Part shown: piece by piece, positions 16,826-27,348 of the stretch
Position numbering within the stretch: position 1 is the stretch's first letter
Layout: each line of letters opens with the position of its first letter
Assembly (NCBI GenBank): GCA_021839245.1
Contig: JAKCBQ010000006.1
Span: 1 to 64,000, forward strand
From: Pseudomonadota bacterium
GTDB lineage: Bacteria > Pseudomonadota > Gammaproteobacteria > JAKAQQ01
DNA length: 64,000 nt
Direction: 5' to 3'
Notes under the pieces: generated by a model
Database searches by the model: none
Seen by the model: only the letters and a program-made list of their open reading frames with translations
What the model was told of the DNA's origin: nothing
Made by a program: the position numbers and the translations under genes

Positions 16826-17728
16826 GTGATTCTAACAGAGCCGTCCCGTCCGCCTCCGCCCGCGTCCGAGCGCAGTCTCGGTACGCTTCTCACGTGGGGA
16901 GAGCGGCGTCTCGCTCGCGGCGGTCTTCCCTCCCCGCGTCTCGAGAGCGAACGTCTTGTGGCGCACGCCCTCGGTGTGGAGCGGGACGCGCTTTGGCGGC
17001 TCGCCCCGGCGACCCCCCTTTCCGAGACGGTGTGGCGACGCACGAGAAAACTCCTCCACCGGCGTCTTTCGGGCGAACCTCTCGCCTATCTCGTCGGGCG
17101 CAAGGATTTCTGGACCCTTCGTCTGGCCGTACGCCCCGGAACGCTCGTCCCCCGTCCGGAAACCGAAGCGCTCGTCGCCTTTGCGGAGCGACTTTTTGAT
17201 CCCGGGACCCGAGCGCGCATCCTCGATCTCGGAACCGGCGGCGGCGCTCTCGCCCTCGCCCTCGCGTCTCTCTATCCCGCGGCCGATGTCTGGGCGACGG
17301 ACCGCACGGAGGAGGCCCTCGCCCTGGCCGCGGAGAACGCCCGCCGGAACGCCCGCCGTCTCATCCTCAGGCGAGGAGACTGGTTCACCGCTCTTCCTCC
17401 GGGGTCCCGCTTTGCGCTCATCGTCGCCAATCCTCCCTACATTGCAGAGGACGACCCGGCACTGCGCGGGGACGGACTTCGGCGTGAGCCCAAGAGCGCG
17501 CTCCTGGCCGGTGAAAGAGGTCTCGCGGATCTTCGGACGATCGTCCGGGAGAGTCCCCGCCATCTCGCGCCCGGAGGGTGGCTCCTCCTCGAGCACGCGC
17601 CGGAGCAGGAAACGTCCCTGGCCGCGCTCCTCCGCGCCGGCGGGTTCATCTCCGCGGAGGCGATCCGTGACCCCGGCGGCATCCTCGTGGGGACCGCCGC
17701 ACGCCGCCCCCCGAACCCGAACTTCTGA
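16826..17728 (+). CDS. prmC: Release factor glutamine methyltransferase
   Basis: 300 residues, start taken as GTG (MILTEPSRPP); a later start is possible because no clear ribosome site is visible. The N-terminal five-helix part includes the HemK-type LVAHALGVERDALW, then GEPLAYLVGRKDFW, motif I ILDLGTGGGALALALA, and the catalytic NPPYIAEDDP. It methylates the GGQ glutamine of RF1 and RF2. It is separated from prfA by 7 kb and stands divergent from the cystathionine beta-synthase gene. Confidence 0.93.
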   Translation: MILTEPSRPPPPASERSLGTLLTWGERRLARGGLPSPRLESERLVAHALGVERDALWRLAPATPLSETVWRRTRKLLHRRLSGEPLAYLVGRKDFWTLRLAVRPGTLVPRPETEALVAFAERLFDPGTRARILDLGTGGGALALALASLYPAADVWATDRTEEALALAAENARRNARRLILRRGDWFTALPPGSRFALIVANPPYIAEDDPALRGDGLRREPKSALLAGERGLADLRTIVRESPRHLAPGGWLLLEHAPEQETSLAALLRAGGFISAEAIRDPGGILVGTAARRPPNPNF

Positions 17729-17743
17729 AAGGGCGGTCCCGCC

Positions 17744-18169
17744 CTACATCCTCGAACCGTGAAGCATGGCGGCCGACATCATCGCGCCGAGATAGGAGCC
17801 GAAGAGGAGAAGGCTCAGGACAAAGAGGGCCATCATGACGAGGACGAAGACACCCAGAATGACAAAGTAGAGACGGATCCGACCCAACGCTTCGAGAAGC
17901 GTCACGGCCTCCCCGTTGCGCTCGGCCTCGGCAATCCGGCCCGCCGCCTGGAGGAGCACGACCCCAATCCAGATGGGAAGCCAGGCAAAGAGGATCCCGA
18001 CGATGCTCAGGGCATCCATGATGCCGCCGACGATCAAGAGCCAACCGACGAGAAGCATCCAAAACCGCCCGGCGTGGAGAGCGGCGGCGAAACGTCGGAC
18101 GGCCTCGCGCGGGACGCTGAGGGACGCGGTGTCCGCAGATACGGGAGCAGGAGTCGGATCGAGTGGCAT
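17744..18169 (-). CDS. Small membrane protein, DUF5362-like
   Basis: The start at ATG 18169 follows GAGGAG by 7 bases and gives 141 residues. Three hydrophobic stretches are visible: WMLLVGWLLIVGGIMDALSI, GILFAWLPIWIGVVLLQAAG and FVILGVFVLVMMALFVLSLL. The layout fits small DUF5362-type proteins, but the assignment is tentative and the function unknown. It converges with prmC, 15 bases apart. Confidence 0.55.
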   Translation of the reverse strand: MPLDPTPAPVSADTASLSVPREAVRRFAAALHAGRFWMLLVGWLLIVGGIMDALSIVGILFAWLPIWIGVVLLQAAGRIAEAERNGEAVTLLEALGRIRLYFVILGVFVLVMMALFVLSLLLFGSYLGAMMSAAMLHGSRM

Positions 18170-18288
18170 CGGAAGCTCCTCTGAGGGCGTCACGAAAACG
18201 GCGCGCGCCGCGCGCGCTCCTCGGATGATTATAAGGACGGATCATGGGAACGAGCATCCCCCCCCGCAAGCGAGGATCGGACGGGGCT

Positions 18289-18924
18289 CTATCCGAGAAG
18301 ATGCGGAAAGAGCGTCGCGAGTCCCGTCGCCATGAACTCCACGCCGATCGAGGCCATGATGAGGCCCATGATGCGGGTAAAGACGTTGATCCCCGTGCGC
18401 CCGAGAAATCGGGCGAGGTAGGGAGCGAGGCGGAGGCAGAGCCAAACGAGGACGGCGGTAAAGAGAATGGCGGCCGTCAGCAGCACCGCTTCGAGGAGAC
18501 CGCGCCCGTGGCTCGCGTAAAGAATCACAGTGCTGATCGCTCCCGGCCCCGCGAGAAGAGGAATGCCGAGGGGGACGACCGCGATGTTCTCGCGCTGGGC
18601 GGAGTCTTGAAGCTCTTCCGCCGTGTGCCGAACGGGCGACGGCTTCGCCTGCAGCATGGCCAGGGCCATGAGGAGAATGAGCAGACCTCCGGCGACACGA
18701 AACGCGCCGATGCTGATGCCGAAAAACTCGAGAAGGAGATTGCCGGTGAACGCGGAAACGACAAGGACGGCGGCCACCGTGATCGCGGCGATGCGCGCGG
18801 TCCGGCGCCGCTGGCCGTCGGTCTGCTGCTCCGTGAGGTTGATGAAGATCGGCACCGCCCCGATGGGGTTGAGCAGCGCGATGAGCGCAGTCAGGAATTT
18901 GAAGTATTCGGCGGCCGACGGCAT
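18289..18924 (-). CDS. MarC/YhgN-family inner membrane protein
   Basis: 211 residues with six hydrophobic segments. Family motifs are LIALLNPIGAVPIFINLTEQ at the start and VPLGIPLLAGPGAISTVIL in the middle, with GINVFTRIMGLIMASIGVEF near the end. MarC proteins are integral membrane proteins of unproven transport role; the older link to multiple antibiotic resistance has not held up. It is divergent from the E1-like gene. Confidence 0.88.
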   Translation of the reverse strand: MPSAAEYFKFLTALIALLNPIGAVPIFINLTEQQTDGQRRRTARIAAITVAAVLVVSAFTGNLLLEFFGISIGAFRVAGGLLILLMALAMLQAKPSPVRHTAEELQDSAQRENIAVVPLGIPLLAGPGAISTVILYASHGRGLLEAVLLTAAILFTAVLVWLCLRLAPYLARFLGRTGINVFTRIMGLIMASIGVEFMATGLATLFPHLLG

Positions 18925-18972
18925 GATGGATCGCGTGAGGAACGCCCGTCTAGGCTACCATCCCCCGGTCCC

Positions 18973-19734
18973 GTGAACACCGCCCCGCTCCGCTACGCGC
19001 GTCACCACGTCCTCGAAAGTTTCGGCGAGGAGGGTCAGGCCCGTCTCGGCGCGGCCCGCGTGCTCGTCGTGGGTGTGGGCGGCGTCGGCGGTGCGGCCGT
19101 CCTTTACCTCGCCTCCTCCGGCGTGGGCGCCCTTGTGCTCAACGATTTCGACACGGTGGATGTGACCAATCTTCCGCGCCAGCCGCTTTACGACGAAGAG
19201 GATCTCGGCATGCGCAAGGCGGAGGCCGCGGCCCGCCGTTTGGCCGCCCGCTACCCGCACCTCGCGGTGGAGGCCCTCCCCCTCCGACTGGATCCCTCCG
19301 CCTTCGCACGAGCGGTGCGGGCCGTGGATCTCGTCCTCGACGCGAGCGACAACTTTCCGACCCGCTTCGCGGTCAACGCCGCCTGCGTCGGCGCGGGCCG
19401 CCCGCTCGTCGTGGCGGCCGCTCAGGCTTACGAGGTGCAGATCACGACGGTCGACCCCCGCTCGGGCGCGGGCTGCTACCGCTGCCTCTTCGCCGAGGAA
19501 TCGCCGGAGGACGCCTTCGGCGACGGTTGCCGCCGCACCGGGGTGCTCGCACCCCTCGTGGCCGTGGCGGGGGGACTGGCGGCGTCCGAGGCGGTGCGCC
19601 TCCTCGCCGGTCAGGACGCGGCCTGGCGGGGCCGACTTCTCCACGGCGACGTGCGGACCGGCCGCTTCGGCACGACCCGCTATCGCGCCGATCCCGCCTG
19701 TCCCGTCTGCGCCGCGGTCGAGACGCGTGGCTAG
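18973..19734 (+). CDS. ThiF/MoeB-family E1-like adenylyltransferase
   Basis: The start at GTG 18973 gives 253 residues with the usual opening RYARHHVLESFGEEGQARLG. It has nucleotide-binding VVGVGGVGGAAVLYLASSG, the arginine finger NLPRQPLY, and two zinc-binding pairs, GCYRCLF and CPVC. It would adenylate the C-terminal Gly-Gly of a sulfur-carrier protein (ThiS or MoaD). No thi or moa partner is adjacent, so the exact partner is open. Its TAG overlaps the gatB TAG inside one CTAG. Confidence 0.88.
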   Translation: MNTAPLRYARHHVLESFGEEGQARLGAARVLVVGVGGVGGAAVLYLASSGVGALVLNDFDTVDVTNLPRQPLYDEEDLGMRKAEAAARRLAARYPHLAVEALPLRLDPSAFARAVRAVDLVLDASDNFPTRFAVNAACVGAGRPLVVAAAQAYEVQITTVDPRSGAGCYRCLFAEESPEDAFGDGCRRTGVLAPLVAVAGGLAASEAVRLLAGQDAAWRGRLLHGDVRTGRFGTTRYRADPACPVCAAVETRG

Positions 19735-21173
19735 CGCCCGAGACGTTCCCGGAAGAGCGCGCCGAGTTCCTGGGGGTTGGCGCGTCCGCCGCTCGCCTTG
19801 ACCGCCTGACCGACGAAAAAGCCAAGGAGCTTGTCCTTGCCCGCAAGGTAATCCTGCCGCTGGCGGGGGTGGGCTTCGAGGATGCGGTCGACGAGCTCGA
19901 GGAGGGCCTCGCGGTCGTTGATCTGCCGCGCACCCAAGCGTTCAATGAGAGTATCGACGTCCTCGGCGCCCGCCCAGAGGGCCTCGAAGACTTCCTTGGC
20001 CTTCGGCCCCGAAAGGGTGCCGTCCTCGACCCGCAGGACGAGGGCCGCAAGACGCGCGGGCGCGAGCGGGCAGGCTTCGATGCCGATCCCCTGGCGGTTG
20101 AGCGCGCCCAGAAGATCGCCCATGACCCAGTGCGCGGCCGTGCGGGCGGAGTCCTTCCCCTTCCCGGAGACGGCCGAGGCCACCGCCTCGTAGTAATCGG
20201 CGAGAGGCCGTGAGGAGGTGAGCACCCCCGCGGCGTAGGGTTCGAGTCCGTACACGCGCACGAAACGCTCGGCCCGCGCCCGCGGCAGCTCGGGAAGCAT
20301 CGTCTGGGCTTCGGCGCGAAGCGTCTCGTCGACGACGAGGGGCAGAAGATCGGGATCGGGGAAATAACGGTAGTCCTCGGCCTCTTCCTTGCTCCTCATC
20401 GGGCGGGTCTCACGCCGATCCGGATCGTAGAGGCGGGTTTCCTGGGCGACCGTCCCGCCCGCCTCGAGAACCTCGGCTTGACGGCGGATCTCATAGGTGA
20501 GAGCTTGCTCGAGGAACCGGAAAGAGTTGAGGTTCTTGATCTCGGTGCGTGTGCCGAGCGGGGCCTCGGGCGAAGGGCGGAGGGAGACGTTGGCGTCGCA
20601 GCGCAGCGAGCCTTCCTGCATGTTGCCGTCGCAGATGCCGAGATAACAGACGAGCGTGTGCAGCTCCTTGAGGTAGGCGACGGCCTCCTCGGGCGAGGCG
20701 AGGCTCGGACTCGAGACGATCTCGAGAAGCGGGATCCCGGCGCGGTTGAGATCGAGAGCGGTGCGTCCCGGATAGAGGTCGTGAAGCGATTTGCCTGCGT
20801 CCTCTTCGAGGTGAGCGCGCACGAGGGGGATGGTCTTGACCCGCTCGCCCACACCGATCGCGATGGACCCCCCGACCACGATCGGCTCGTCGTACTGACT
20901 GATCTGGTATCCCTTGGGAAGGTCGGGATAGAAATAGCTTTTGCGGGCAAAGCGCGAGCGCTCGGCGATGCGTCCGCCGACGGCGAGACCGAAGGCCACG
21001 GCCATGCGCACGGCGGCGCGGTTGGGCACGGGGAGCGTCCCCGGAAAGCCGAGATCGACCAGCCCCGCCTGTGTGTTGGGAGGCGCTCCAAAACGGGTCG
21101 ACGTCGATGAAAAGAGCTTGCTTTCGGTGAGCAGCTGGACGTGGACTTCAAGACCGATGACCGTATCCCACAC
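19731..21173 (-). CDS. gatB: Aspartyl/glutamyl-tRNA amidotransferase subunit B
   Basis: The preferred start is GTG 21173 (VWDTVIGLEVHVQL), preceded by GAGG at 9 bases, giving 480 residues. An earlier GTG at 21188 overlaps the gatA stop and cannot be excluded. Typical motifs are GLEVHVQL, PDLPKGYQISQYDEPI, GSLRCDANVSL and TEIKNLNSFRFLEQAL, with the C-terminal GatB/YqeY helical domain. With GatA and GatC it amidates misacylated Glu-tRNA-Gln and/or Asp-tRNA-Asn. Confidence 0.95.
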   Translation of the reverse strand: MWDTVIGLEVHVQLLTESKLFSSTSTRFGAPPNTQAGLVDLGFPGTLPVPNRAAVRMAVAFGLAVGGRIAERSRFARKSYFYPDLPKGYQISQYDEPIVVGGSIAIGVGERVKTIPLVRAHLEEDAGKSLHDLYPGRTALDLNRAGIPLLEIVSSPSLASPEEAVAYLKELHTLVCYLGICDGNMQEGSLRCDANVSLRPSPEAPLGTRTEIKNLNSFRFLEQALTYEIRRQAEVLEAGGTVAQETRLYDPDRRETRPMRSKEEAEDYRYFPDPDLLPLVVDETLRAEAQTMLPELPRARAERFVRVYGLEPYAAGVLTSSRPLADYYEAVASAVSGKGKDSARTAAHWVMGDLLGALNRQGIGIEACPLAPARLAALVLRVEDGTLSGPKAKEVFEALWAGAEDVDTLIERLGARQINDREALLELVDRILEAHPRQRQDYLAGKDKLLGFFVGQAVKASGGRANPQELGALFRERLGR

Positions 21174-21184
21174 GACGAGGGACC

Positions 21185-22630
21185 TCACGCGAAACGGGGC
21201 GGCCGCGCCCGGTGCCACTCGGTGGCCTGCTGGTAGCGGTGGGCGACGGAAAGAAGCGGGGCCTCGGCAAAGGGGGCCCCGATGAGCTGCAGACCCGCCG
21301 GAAGCCCGTCGACGAAGCCCATGGGGATCGAGAGCGCGGGCAATCCCGCCAGGTTCACGGCATTCGTGTAGATATCGTTGAGGTACATCGTGAGCGGGTC
21401 GTCGTTCTTCTCGCCGATCCGGAACGCCACCGTCGGCGTCGTCGGCCCGGCCAGAAGATCCACCTCCGCGAGCACACGGAGGAAATCTTTCTGCAGGAGA
21501 GCACGGGCACGTTCGGCCTTGAGGTAATAGGCGTCGTAGTAGCCGTGGGACAGCACGTAGGTACCGATCATGATGCGGCGCTTCACCTCGGGGCCGAAGC
21601 CTTCCCCGCGGCTGCGCGCGTAGAGCTCCTCGAGGCTCGCGACGTCGCGGGCCCGGTGCCCGTATCGGACTCCGTCGTAGCGGGCGAGATTGGCGGAACA
21701 CTCGGCGGGCGCGAGAATGTAGTAGATGGGAACGGCGAGCCCGAGACGGGGCAGCGAGACGTCGACGAGACGCGCGCCGCTCCGTTCGAGGACGGCGAGC
21801 GCCTCATCGACGAGGCGGGCCACACGGGGATCGAGCCCCGCGTCACGGAACTCCTTCACCACACCGATCGTGCGCCCGCGGATCGGCGCCTCGAGCGCGG
21901 CCGGATAGTCCACGACGGCTTCGGGCGAAGAGGTCGCATCCCGGGCGTCGGCGCCCGCCGTCACGACGAGTAGGCGTGCCAGATCCTCCGCCGTGCGGGC
22001 CAGGAACCCCGCCTGGTCCAGGCTGGACGCAAAAGCGATCATCCCGTAGCGCGAGAGACGCCCATAGGTCGGCTTGAGACCCGAGAGCCCACAGAAGGCG
22101 GCGGGCTGGCGCACCGATCCCCCGGTGTCGGTGCCGCTCGCGGCGGGAACGAGCCCGGCGGCCACCGCGGCGGCCGAGCCCCCCGAAGAGCCGCCGGGAA
22201 CGCGCTCGAGATCCCAGGGGTTACGCACCGGTCCGAACACGCTCGTCTCGTTCGAGGAGCCCATGGCAAACTCGTCCATGTTGGTCTTGCCGAGGACGAT
22301 CGCACCGGCTTCATCGAGGCGGCGGACAACCGTCGCATCGTAGGGAGGCACGAAATCGGACAGCATGCGCGAGGCGCAGGTCGTCCGCACCCCGGCCGTA
22401 CAAAAGATGTCCTTGTGGGCGAGAGGGATCCCGGCGAGAGCCCCGGCCAGAGGTCGGGAGGCGCGGGTGCGGGCCTCATCGGCGGTGCGCGTCACGAAGC
22501 AGTTGAGCGCGGGGTCGTGCTCGGCGATGCGCTCGAGGAAATGCTCGACGAGCCCGGCCGGTGTCACCTCGCCCCGCGCGAGAGCGTCGAGAAGACCGCG
22601 CACGTCCCGCGTGTGCCACTCGCCCCTCAC
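21185..22630 (-). CDS. gatA: Aspartyl/glutamyl-tRNA amidotransferase subunit A
   Basis: The GTG at 22630 overlaps the gatC stop by 4 bases and gives 481 residues. Amidase-signature features: Lys in [11 protein letters not shown], the cis-Ser and catalytic Ser region in [20 protein letters not shown] and [15 protein letters not shown]. It hydrolyses glutamine and channels ammonia to GatB. It is the middle gene of gatC-gatA-gatB, all coupled by very short or overlapping junctions. Confidence 0.95.
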   Translation of the reverse strand: MRGEWHTRDVRGLLDALARGEVTPAGLVEHFLERIAEHDPALNCFVTRTADEARTRASRPLAGALAGIPLAHKDIFCTAGVRTTCASRMLSDFVPPYDATVVRRLDEAGAIVLGKTNMDEFAMGSSNETSVFGPVRNPWDLERVPGGSSGGSAAAVAAGLVPAASGTDTGGSVRQPAAFCGLSGLKPTYGRLSRYGMIAFASSLDQAGFLARTAEDLARLLVVTAGADARDATSSPEAVVDYPAALEAPIRGRTIGVVKEFRDAGLDPRVARLVDEALAVLERSGARLVDVSLPRLGLAVPIYYILAPAECSANLARYDGVRYGHRARDVASLEELYARSRGEGFGPEVKRRIMIGTYVLSHGYYDAYYLKAERARALLQKDFLRVLAEVDLLAGPTTPTVAFRIGEKNDDPLTMYLNDIYTNAVNLAGLPALSIPMGFVDGLPAGLQLIGAPFAEAPLLSVAHRYQQATEWHRARPPRFA

Positions 22631-22920
22631 GGTTCGATCACCCGGGGCACGAGGTAGTAGCCGTCGCGGCTTTCCGGCGCCTGCGTTTGATAGAGCTCGG
22701 GATGCCCCGCCTCCTCCACCCGGTCGTCCCTGAGAAACGGCGTACGCGCCCAGGGCCCGCAGAGAGCGGCCGGCGCCTCTTCGAGCACGGCGACACGCAG
22801 GGCGTCGACGAAGGCCAGGATGCGTCCGAGCTCGTCCCCGAAGCGGGTCACTTCTCCGTCGTCCAGCGCGAGGCGCGCCAAACGCGCCATCCGGCGGACG
22901 TCCTCGTCGCTCAGGCTCAT
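22627..22920 (-). CDS. gatC: Aspartyl/glutamyl-tRNA amidotransferase subunit C
   Basis: 97 residues. It starts [20 protein letters not shown] and ends with the [13 protein letters not shown] tail that wraps GatA, both diagnostic of GatC. It is the first gene of the gatCAB operon and divergent from mreB. The presence of gatCAB shows that at least one of Gln-tRNA or Asn-tRNA is made by the indirect route. Confidence 0.94.
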   Translation of the reverse strand: MSLSDEDVRRMARLARLALDDGEVTRFGDELGRILAFVDALRVAVLEEAPAALCGPWARTPFLRDDRVEEAGHPELYQTQAPESRDGYYLVPRVIEP

Positions 22921-22934
22921 CGGGATTCCTGGGA

Positions 22935-22964
22935 CACACGATCGTGTGGGGTCTGCTCATTTTA
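22935..22964 (-). promoter_or_regulatory. Candidate gatCAB -10 element with a perfect 14-bp palindrome just downstream
   Basis: On the minus strand TAAAAT (22964-22959) stands alone in GC-rich DNA and is followed 10 bases later by CACACGATCGTGTG (22948-22935), a perfect palindrome falling near +4 to +17 of a transcript from this element. It could be an operator or an RNA hairpin in the gatC leader. No -35 match is visible. Confidence 0.35.
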
Positions 22965-23016
22965 CACCCGGGGTCCCGCTCTTCCCGAGATGCCACGAGG
23001 CTTTTTGTTAAAGTAA

Positions 23017-24093
<1,077 letters not shown>

Positions 24094-24105
24094 GGACGCC
24101 CCGGC

Positions 24106-25011
24106 GTGGCCCCTCGTGCGTCCCGGGGCGCCGGGCTTTCCTCCCACCACCAGCCGTACCAGGCCGCACGCCTCGCCGTGTGTCTTGCGGCCTCGCTCGT
24201 GCTTCTCGGGGTGGCCCGCTGGACGCGCTGGCGCGGTGCGTTCGTGTCTGCCGAGACCGCTCTCGCCGCCCCGCTCTTGCGAACCTGGAGCGGCCTCGCG
24301 CACGAAGGGCGGGACTGGACCCAGGCCCTCGAGCCGCACACACGCCTCGCCGCCCACGTGCGGACGCTCGAGCGACGTCTCCTCCTCCTGCGCGTGCGCC
24401 TGGCCGCGGATCGGGCTTTGATCGCTCGCAACATCCGTCTTCGCCGCCTCCTCGGCCTGCACAAACGGCTCGGACGCCACACTCTCGTCGTCCCCATCCT
24501 CGCGCTCCCCCACGATCCCTACCCGCCGCGCATGCTCCTCGCCCGCGGTCGCACATCGGGGCTCCGCCGCGGTTTCCCGGTGGTCGATCCCCACGGTCTC
24601 CTCGGAGTGCTGAGCGTCGTCCGTCCCCACAGCGCCCTCGTCCGGCTTCTCGTGACGCGCCGCTCGCTCACTCCGGTCGAGGACTTGCGCAGCCACGTCC
24701 TCACCTTCGCCGAGGGCACGGGGCGTCTCGAACGGCTCGAGCTCCCCTTCGTCCCGAACGGAACCGACATCCGCCCGGGTGATCTTCTCGTCACCTCGGG
24801 CGTCGGCGGGACCTACCCCTCGGGCTACCCCGTGGCGGTGGTGACCCGGGTGACCCCCGCCCCGGCCTACACGTTCGCGCGCATCCGGGCGCGCCCCCTG
24901 GCCCAGCCCCTGCGCGATCGCGACGCCCTGGTCCTTCTCCCGCGGGCCGCCGCGCGCCGTGCGCATCCGGCGGCGCCTCGCCCGCGCACACCGGGCTCCG
25001 GACCACGATGA
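24106..25011 (+). CDS. mreC: Rod shape-determining protein MreC
   Basis: 301 residues from GTG, 12 bases after mreB. A short cytoplasmic stretch, one transmembrane helix (LAVCLAASLVLLGVARW), a coiled coil (about 75-115, RTLERRLLLLRVRLAADRAL) and a beta-rich domain with GRTSGLRRGFPVVDPHGLLG and PGDLLVTSGVGGTYPSGYPV fit MreC. The final 30 residues are Ala/Pro/Arg-rich. It scaffolds PBP2 in the periplasm. Confidence 0.95.
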   Translation: MAPRASRGAGLSSHHQPYQAARLAVCLAASLVLLGVARWTRWRGAFVSAETALAAPLLRTWSGLAHEGRDWTQALEPHTRLAAHVRTLERRLLLLRVRLAADRALIARNIRLRRLLGLHKRLGRHTLVVPILALPHDPYPPRMLLARGRTSGLRRGFPVVDPHGLLGVLSVVRPHSALVRLLVTRRSLTPVEDLRSHVLTFAEGTGRLERLELPFVPNGTDIRPGDLLVTSGVGGTYPSGYPVAVVTRVTPAPAYTFARIRARPLAQPLRDRDALVLLPRAAARRAHPAAPRPRTPGSGPR

Positions 25012-25478
25012 GACGCGAACACCTCGCCCCTTATCTCAGCCTGGCGGCCGCGCTCGTTTTGGCCTCGCTGCCCTGGCCGCGCTCGCTCGCGCCCTGGGCG
25101 CCGCTCTGGGTCCCGCTCGTCCTCTTTTTCTGGATCCTCGTCCTGCCCGAACGGGTGGGCATCGTGACCGCTTGGGCCACGGGGCTCCTCGACGACGTCG
25201 TGCATCTCACCCCTCTCGGTGAACACGCGGCGATCCTGGCGGTCCTAGCCTATGTGGTCGAACGTTGGCGTCTCGAAATCCGCCTTGCACCCTTGGGCCA
25301 ACAGATGGCCGTTTTTTTCTTGCTCTTCACCGCCGAGCGCCTTCTCGAAGTCTGGCTGACGGCGGTGCCGCTTTGGTCTCCGGGCGTCTTCCTTCCGCCG
25401 CTCGTGACCGCGCTCCTCTGGCCGCTCGCGCAGAACCTCCTCCTGCGGCTTGCCCCCCGCGGCCGCCTGCTGCTGTGA
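25008..25478 (+). CDS. mreD: Rod shape-determining protein MreD
   Basis: 156 residues with four to five hydrophobic helices, for example LVPLVLFFWILVLP-like segments and MAVFFLLFTAERLLEVWL. The ATG overlaps the mreC stop (ATGA). Small MreD proteins are poorly conserved; position between mreC and mrdA settles the call. Confidence 0.9.
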   Translation: MRREHLAPYLSLAAALVLASLPWPRSLAPWAPLWVPLVLFFWILVLPERVGIVTAWATGLLDDVVHLTPLGEHAAILAVLAYVVERWRLEIRLAPLGQQMAVFFLLFTAERLLEVWLTAVPLWSPGVFLPPLVTALLWPLAQNLLLRLAPRGRLLL

Positions 25479-25491
25479 AGGGTCCGGGGCC

Positions 25492-27348
25492 GTGAACCTG
25501 CGCCGTTCCACCGCCCACCGCCCGAGGACGCTGCCGGAAAAAGTTCGCTACCTCAGGCGGCTCGCGTTCCTCACGGGCGGCATGCTCTTCACCGTCCTCA
25601 TTCTTCTTCTCCAGCTCGTGCGCCTCCAGATCCTCGACCACGGGCACTACCACCGCCTCGCCGTCGGCAACCGCACCCGCCTCGTCCCCATTCTCCCGCC
25701 GCGCGGGATCATCTACGATCGTCGGGGCGTCGTCCTGGCCGAAAACATCCCGAGCTACGCGCTCGAAATCCGCCGCGACCGCGCGCGTGATCTCGCCGGC
25801 GAGATCACGGGTCTCGCCCACGTGGTGCGCATTCCCAAACGCGACCGCCGCCGTTTCTGGCGTCTCGTTCGCGTCACCCCCCCCTATTTGCCCATTCCCC
25901 TGCGCGAAGATCTCTCCACCGCCGACGTCGCCCGTCTGGCCCCTCGCCTCGAGCGCTTTCCGGGCGCCCGCATCGTCGCACGCCCCCGCCGCTACTACCC
26001 CCTGTGGCGCATCAGCGCGCACCTCGTGGGGTACGTCGGCCCGATCAGTGCGCGCCAGCTGTCCCACGACCCGGGGGGGCTCTACCAGGCCGATTCCGAA
26101 GTCGGTGACGCCGGCGTCGAGCAGACGTTCGAGAATCTCCTCTACGGCCTTCCCGGCTACCGGACGATCGAGATCGACGCGCAGGGTCGGCCGATCCGCA
26201 CCCTTGGGGTTCGCCCGCCGACCCCGGGGGCCTCCCTCTATCTCACGATCGACGCCCGACTCCAGGCGGTGGCCTCCCGTGCCCTCGGTCGGCAGGCCGG
26301 AGCGGTCGTCGCTCTCAATCCCGACACGGGGGCCATCCTCGCAATGGTGAGTCATCCCGGCTACGACCCCAACGACTTCGTCGACGGGGTGCGTCGGCGA
26401 ACGTACGAGGCCCTCACCCACGACCCGTTCAAACCGCTCTTCGACCGCGCGATCGCCGGGGAATACGCCCCGGCCTCGACGATCAAACCCTTCATCTCGT
26501 TCGCGCTCCTCCACTACGGGATCCTCACCCCGCGGACAACGATCTACTGCCCCGGCACCTTCGTCATCCCCGGCACCCATCACGTCTTCCGTGACTGGCT
26601 CCCGTGGGGGCACGGCTGGACGGACCTCAAGAAAGCCATCACCCAGTCGGTGGATGTATTCTTCTACCGCATGACGTTCCGGCTGGGAATCCGGCGCCTG
26701 GACCACTACCTCACCCTCTTCGGGTTCGGCCGGCCCACCGGCATTGATCTCCGTGGGGAGCGGTCGGGGGTCCTGCCGTCGCCCGCCTGGAAAGAGGCGA
26801 CCCTTCACCGCCCGTGGTACGGGGGGGACACAGTGATGTCGGGCATCGGCCAGGGCTATTGGCTCGTGACACCGCTTCAGCTCGCGCACGCGACGGCGAT
26901 CCTGGCGGGCCACGGGCGGCGCGAGGTCCCGAGGATCCTTCACGCCATCTACGATCCCTTGAGCGGGCGGCGCATCCCCGCGCGGGCCCAGGCGCTGGCG
27001 CCGATCCGGCTCGCCCACCCGAGCCGCTGGACCATGATCGCCCGCGACATGCACAACGTCGTCCAGAGCCCGAGCGGCACCGCGCACAATCTCTCCGCCG
27101 ACGAACCCTACCCGATCGCCGGCAAGACCGGAACCTCCCAGGTCGGAAAGTACCGCAGCGACTTCATTCACGTCAAGCTGCCGTACCGGGAGCGGGACAA
27201 CGCGGTCTTCATCGCCTTTGCGCCCGTTCTCGACCCGAAGATCGCGGTCGCCGTGATCGTCGAGCACGGCGGCGACGGCGGGCTCGCGGCCGGACCAATC
27301 GCGCAGAAGGTGATCGACGCCTACCTCTCGGGGTACCGCCTTCCGTGA
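25492..27348 (+). CDS. mrdA: Penicillin-binding protein 2 (elongation-specific transpeptidase)
   Basis: The GTG at 25492, 13 bases after mreD, gives 618 residues. One N-terminal membrane helix (FLTGGMLFTVLILLLQLVRL) is followed by the dimerisation part with PPRGIIYDRRGVVLAENIPS, then the transpeptidase: SxxK as ASTIKPF, SxN position as SVDVFFY, and KTG as AGKTGTSQV. PBP2 crosslinks lateral wall with RodA. The overlap with mrdB is 4 bases (GTGA). Confidence 0.97.
   Translation: MNLRRSTAHRPRTLPEKVRYLRRLAFLTGGMLFTVLILLLQLVRLQILDHGHYHRLAVGNRTRLVPILPPRGIIYDRRGVVLAENIPSYALEIRRDRARDLAGEITGLAHVVRIPKRDRRRFWRLVRVTPPYLPIPLREDLSTADVARLAPRLERFPGARIVARPRRYYPLWRISAHLVGYVGPISARQLSHDPGGLYQADSEVGDAGVEQTFENLLYGLPGYRTIEIDAQGRPIRTLGVRPPTPGASLYLTIDARLQAVASRALGRQAGAVVALNPDTGAILAMVSHPGYDPNDFVDGVRRRTYEALTHDPFKPLFDRAIAGEYAPASTIKPFISFALLHYGILTPRTTIYCPGTFVIPGTHHVFRDWLPWGHGWTDLKKAITQSVDVFFYRMTFRLGIRRLDHYLTLFGFGRPTGIDLRGERSGVLPSPAWKEATLHRPWYGGDTVMSGIGQGYWLVTPLQLAHATAILAGHGRREVPRILHAIYDPLSGRRIPARAQALAPIRLAHPSRWTMIARDMHNVVQSPSGTAHNLSADEPYPIAGKTGTSQVGKYRSDFIHVKLPYRERDNAVFIAFAPVLDPKIAVAVIVEHGGDGGLAAGPIAQKVIDAYLSGYRLP

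Noticed and set aside
18244-18972. N-terminal extension of the ThiF/MoeB-like gene by 243 codons
   Set aside because: The extension is antisense to marC and charged low-complexity; the family start is at GTG 18973.
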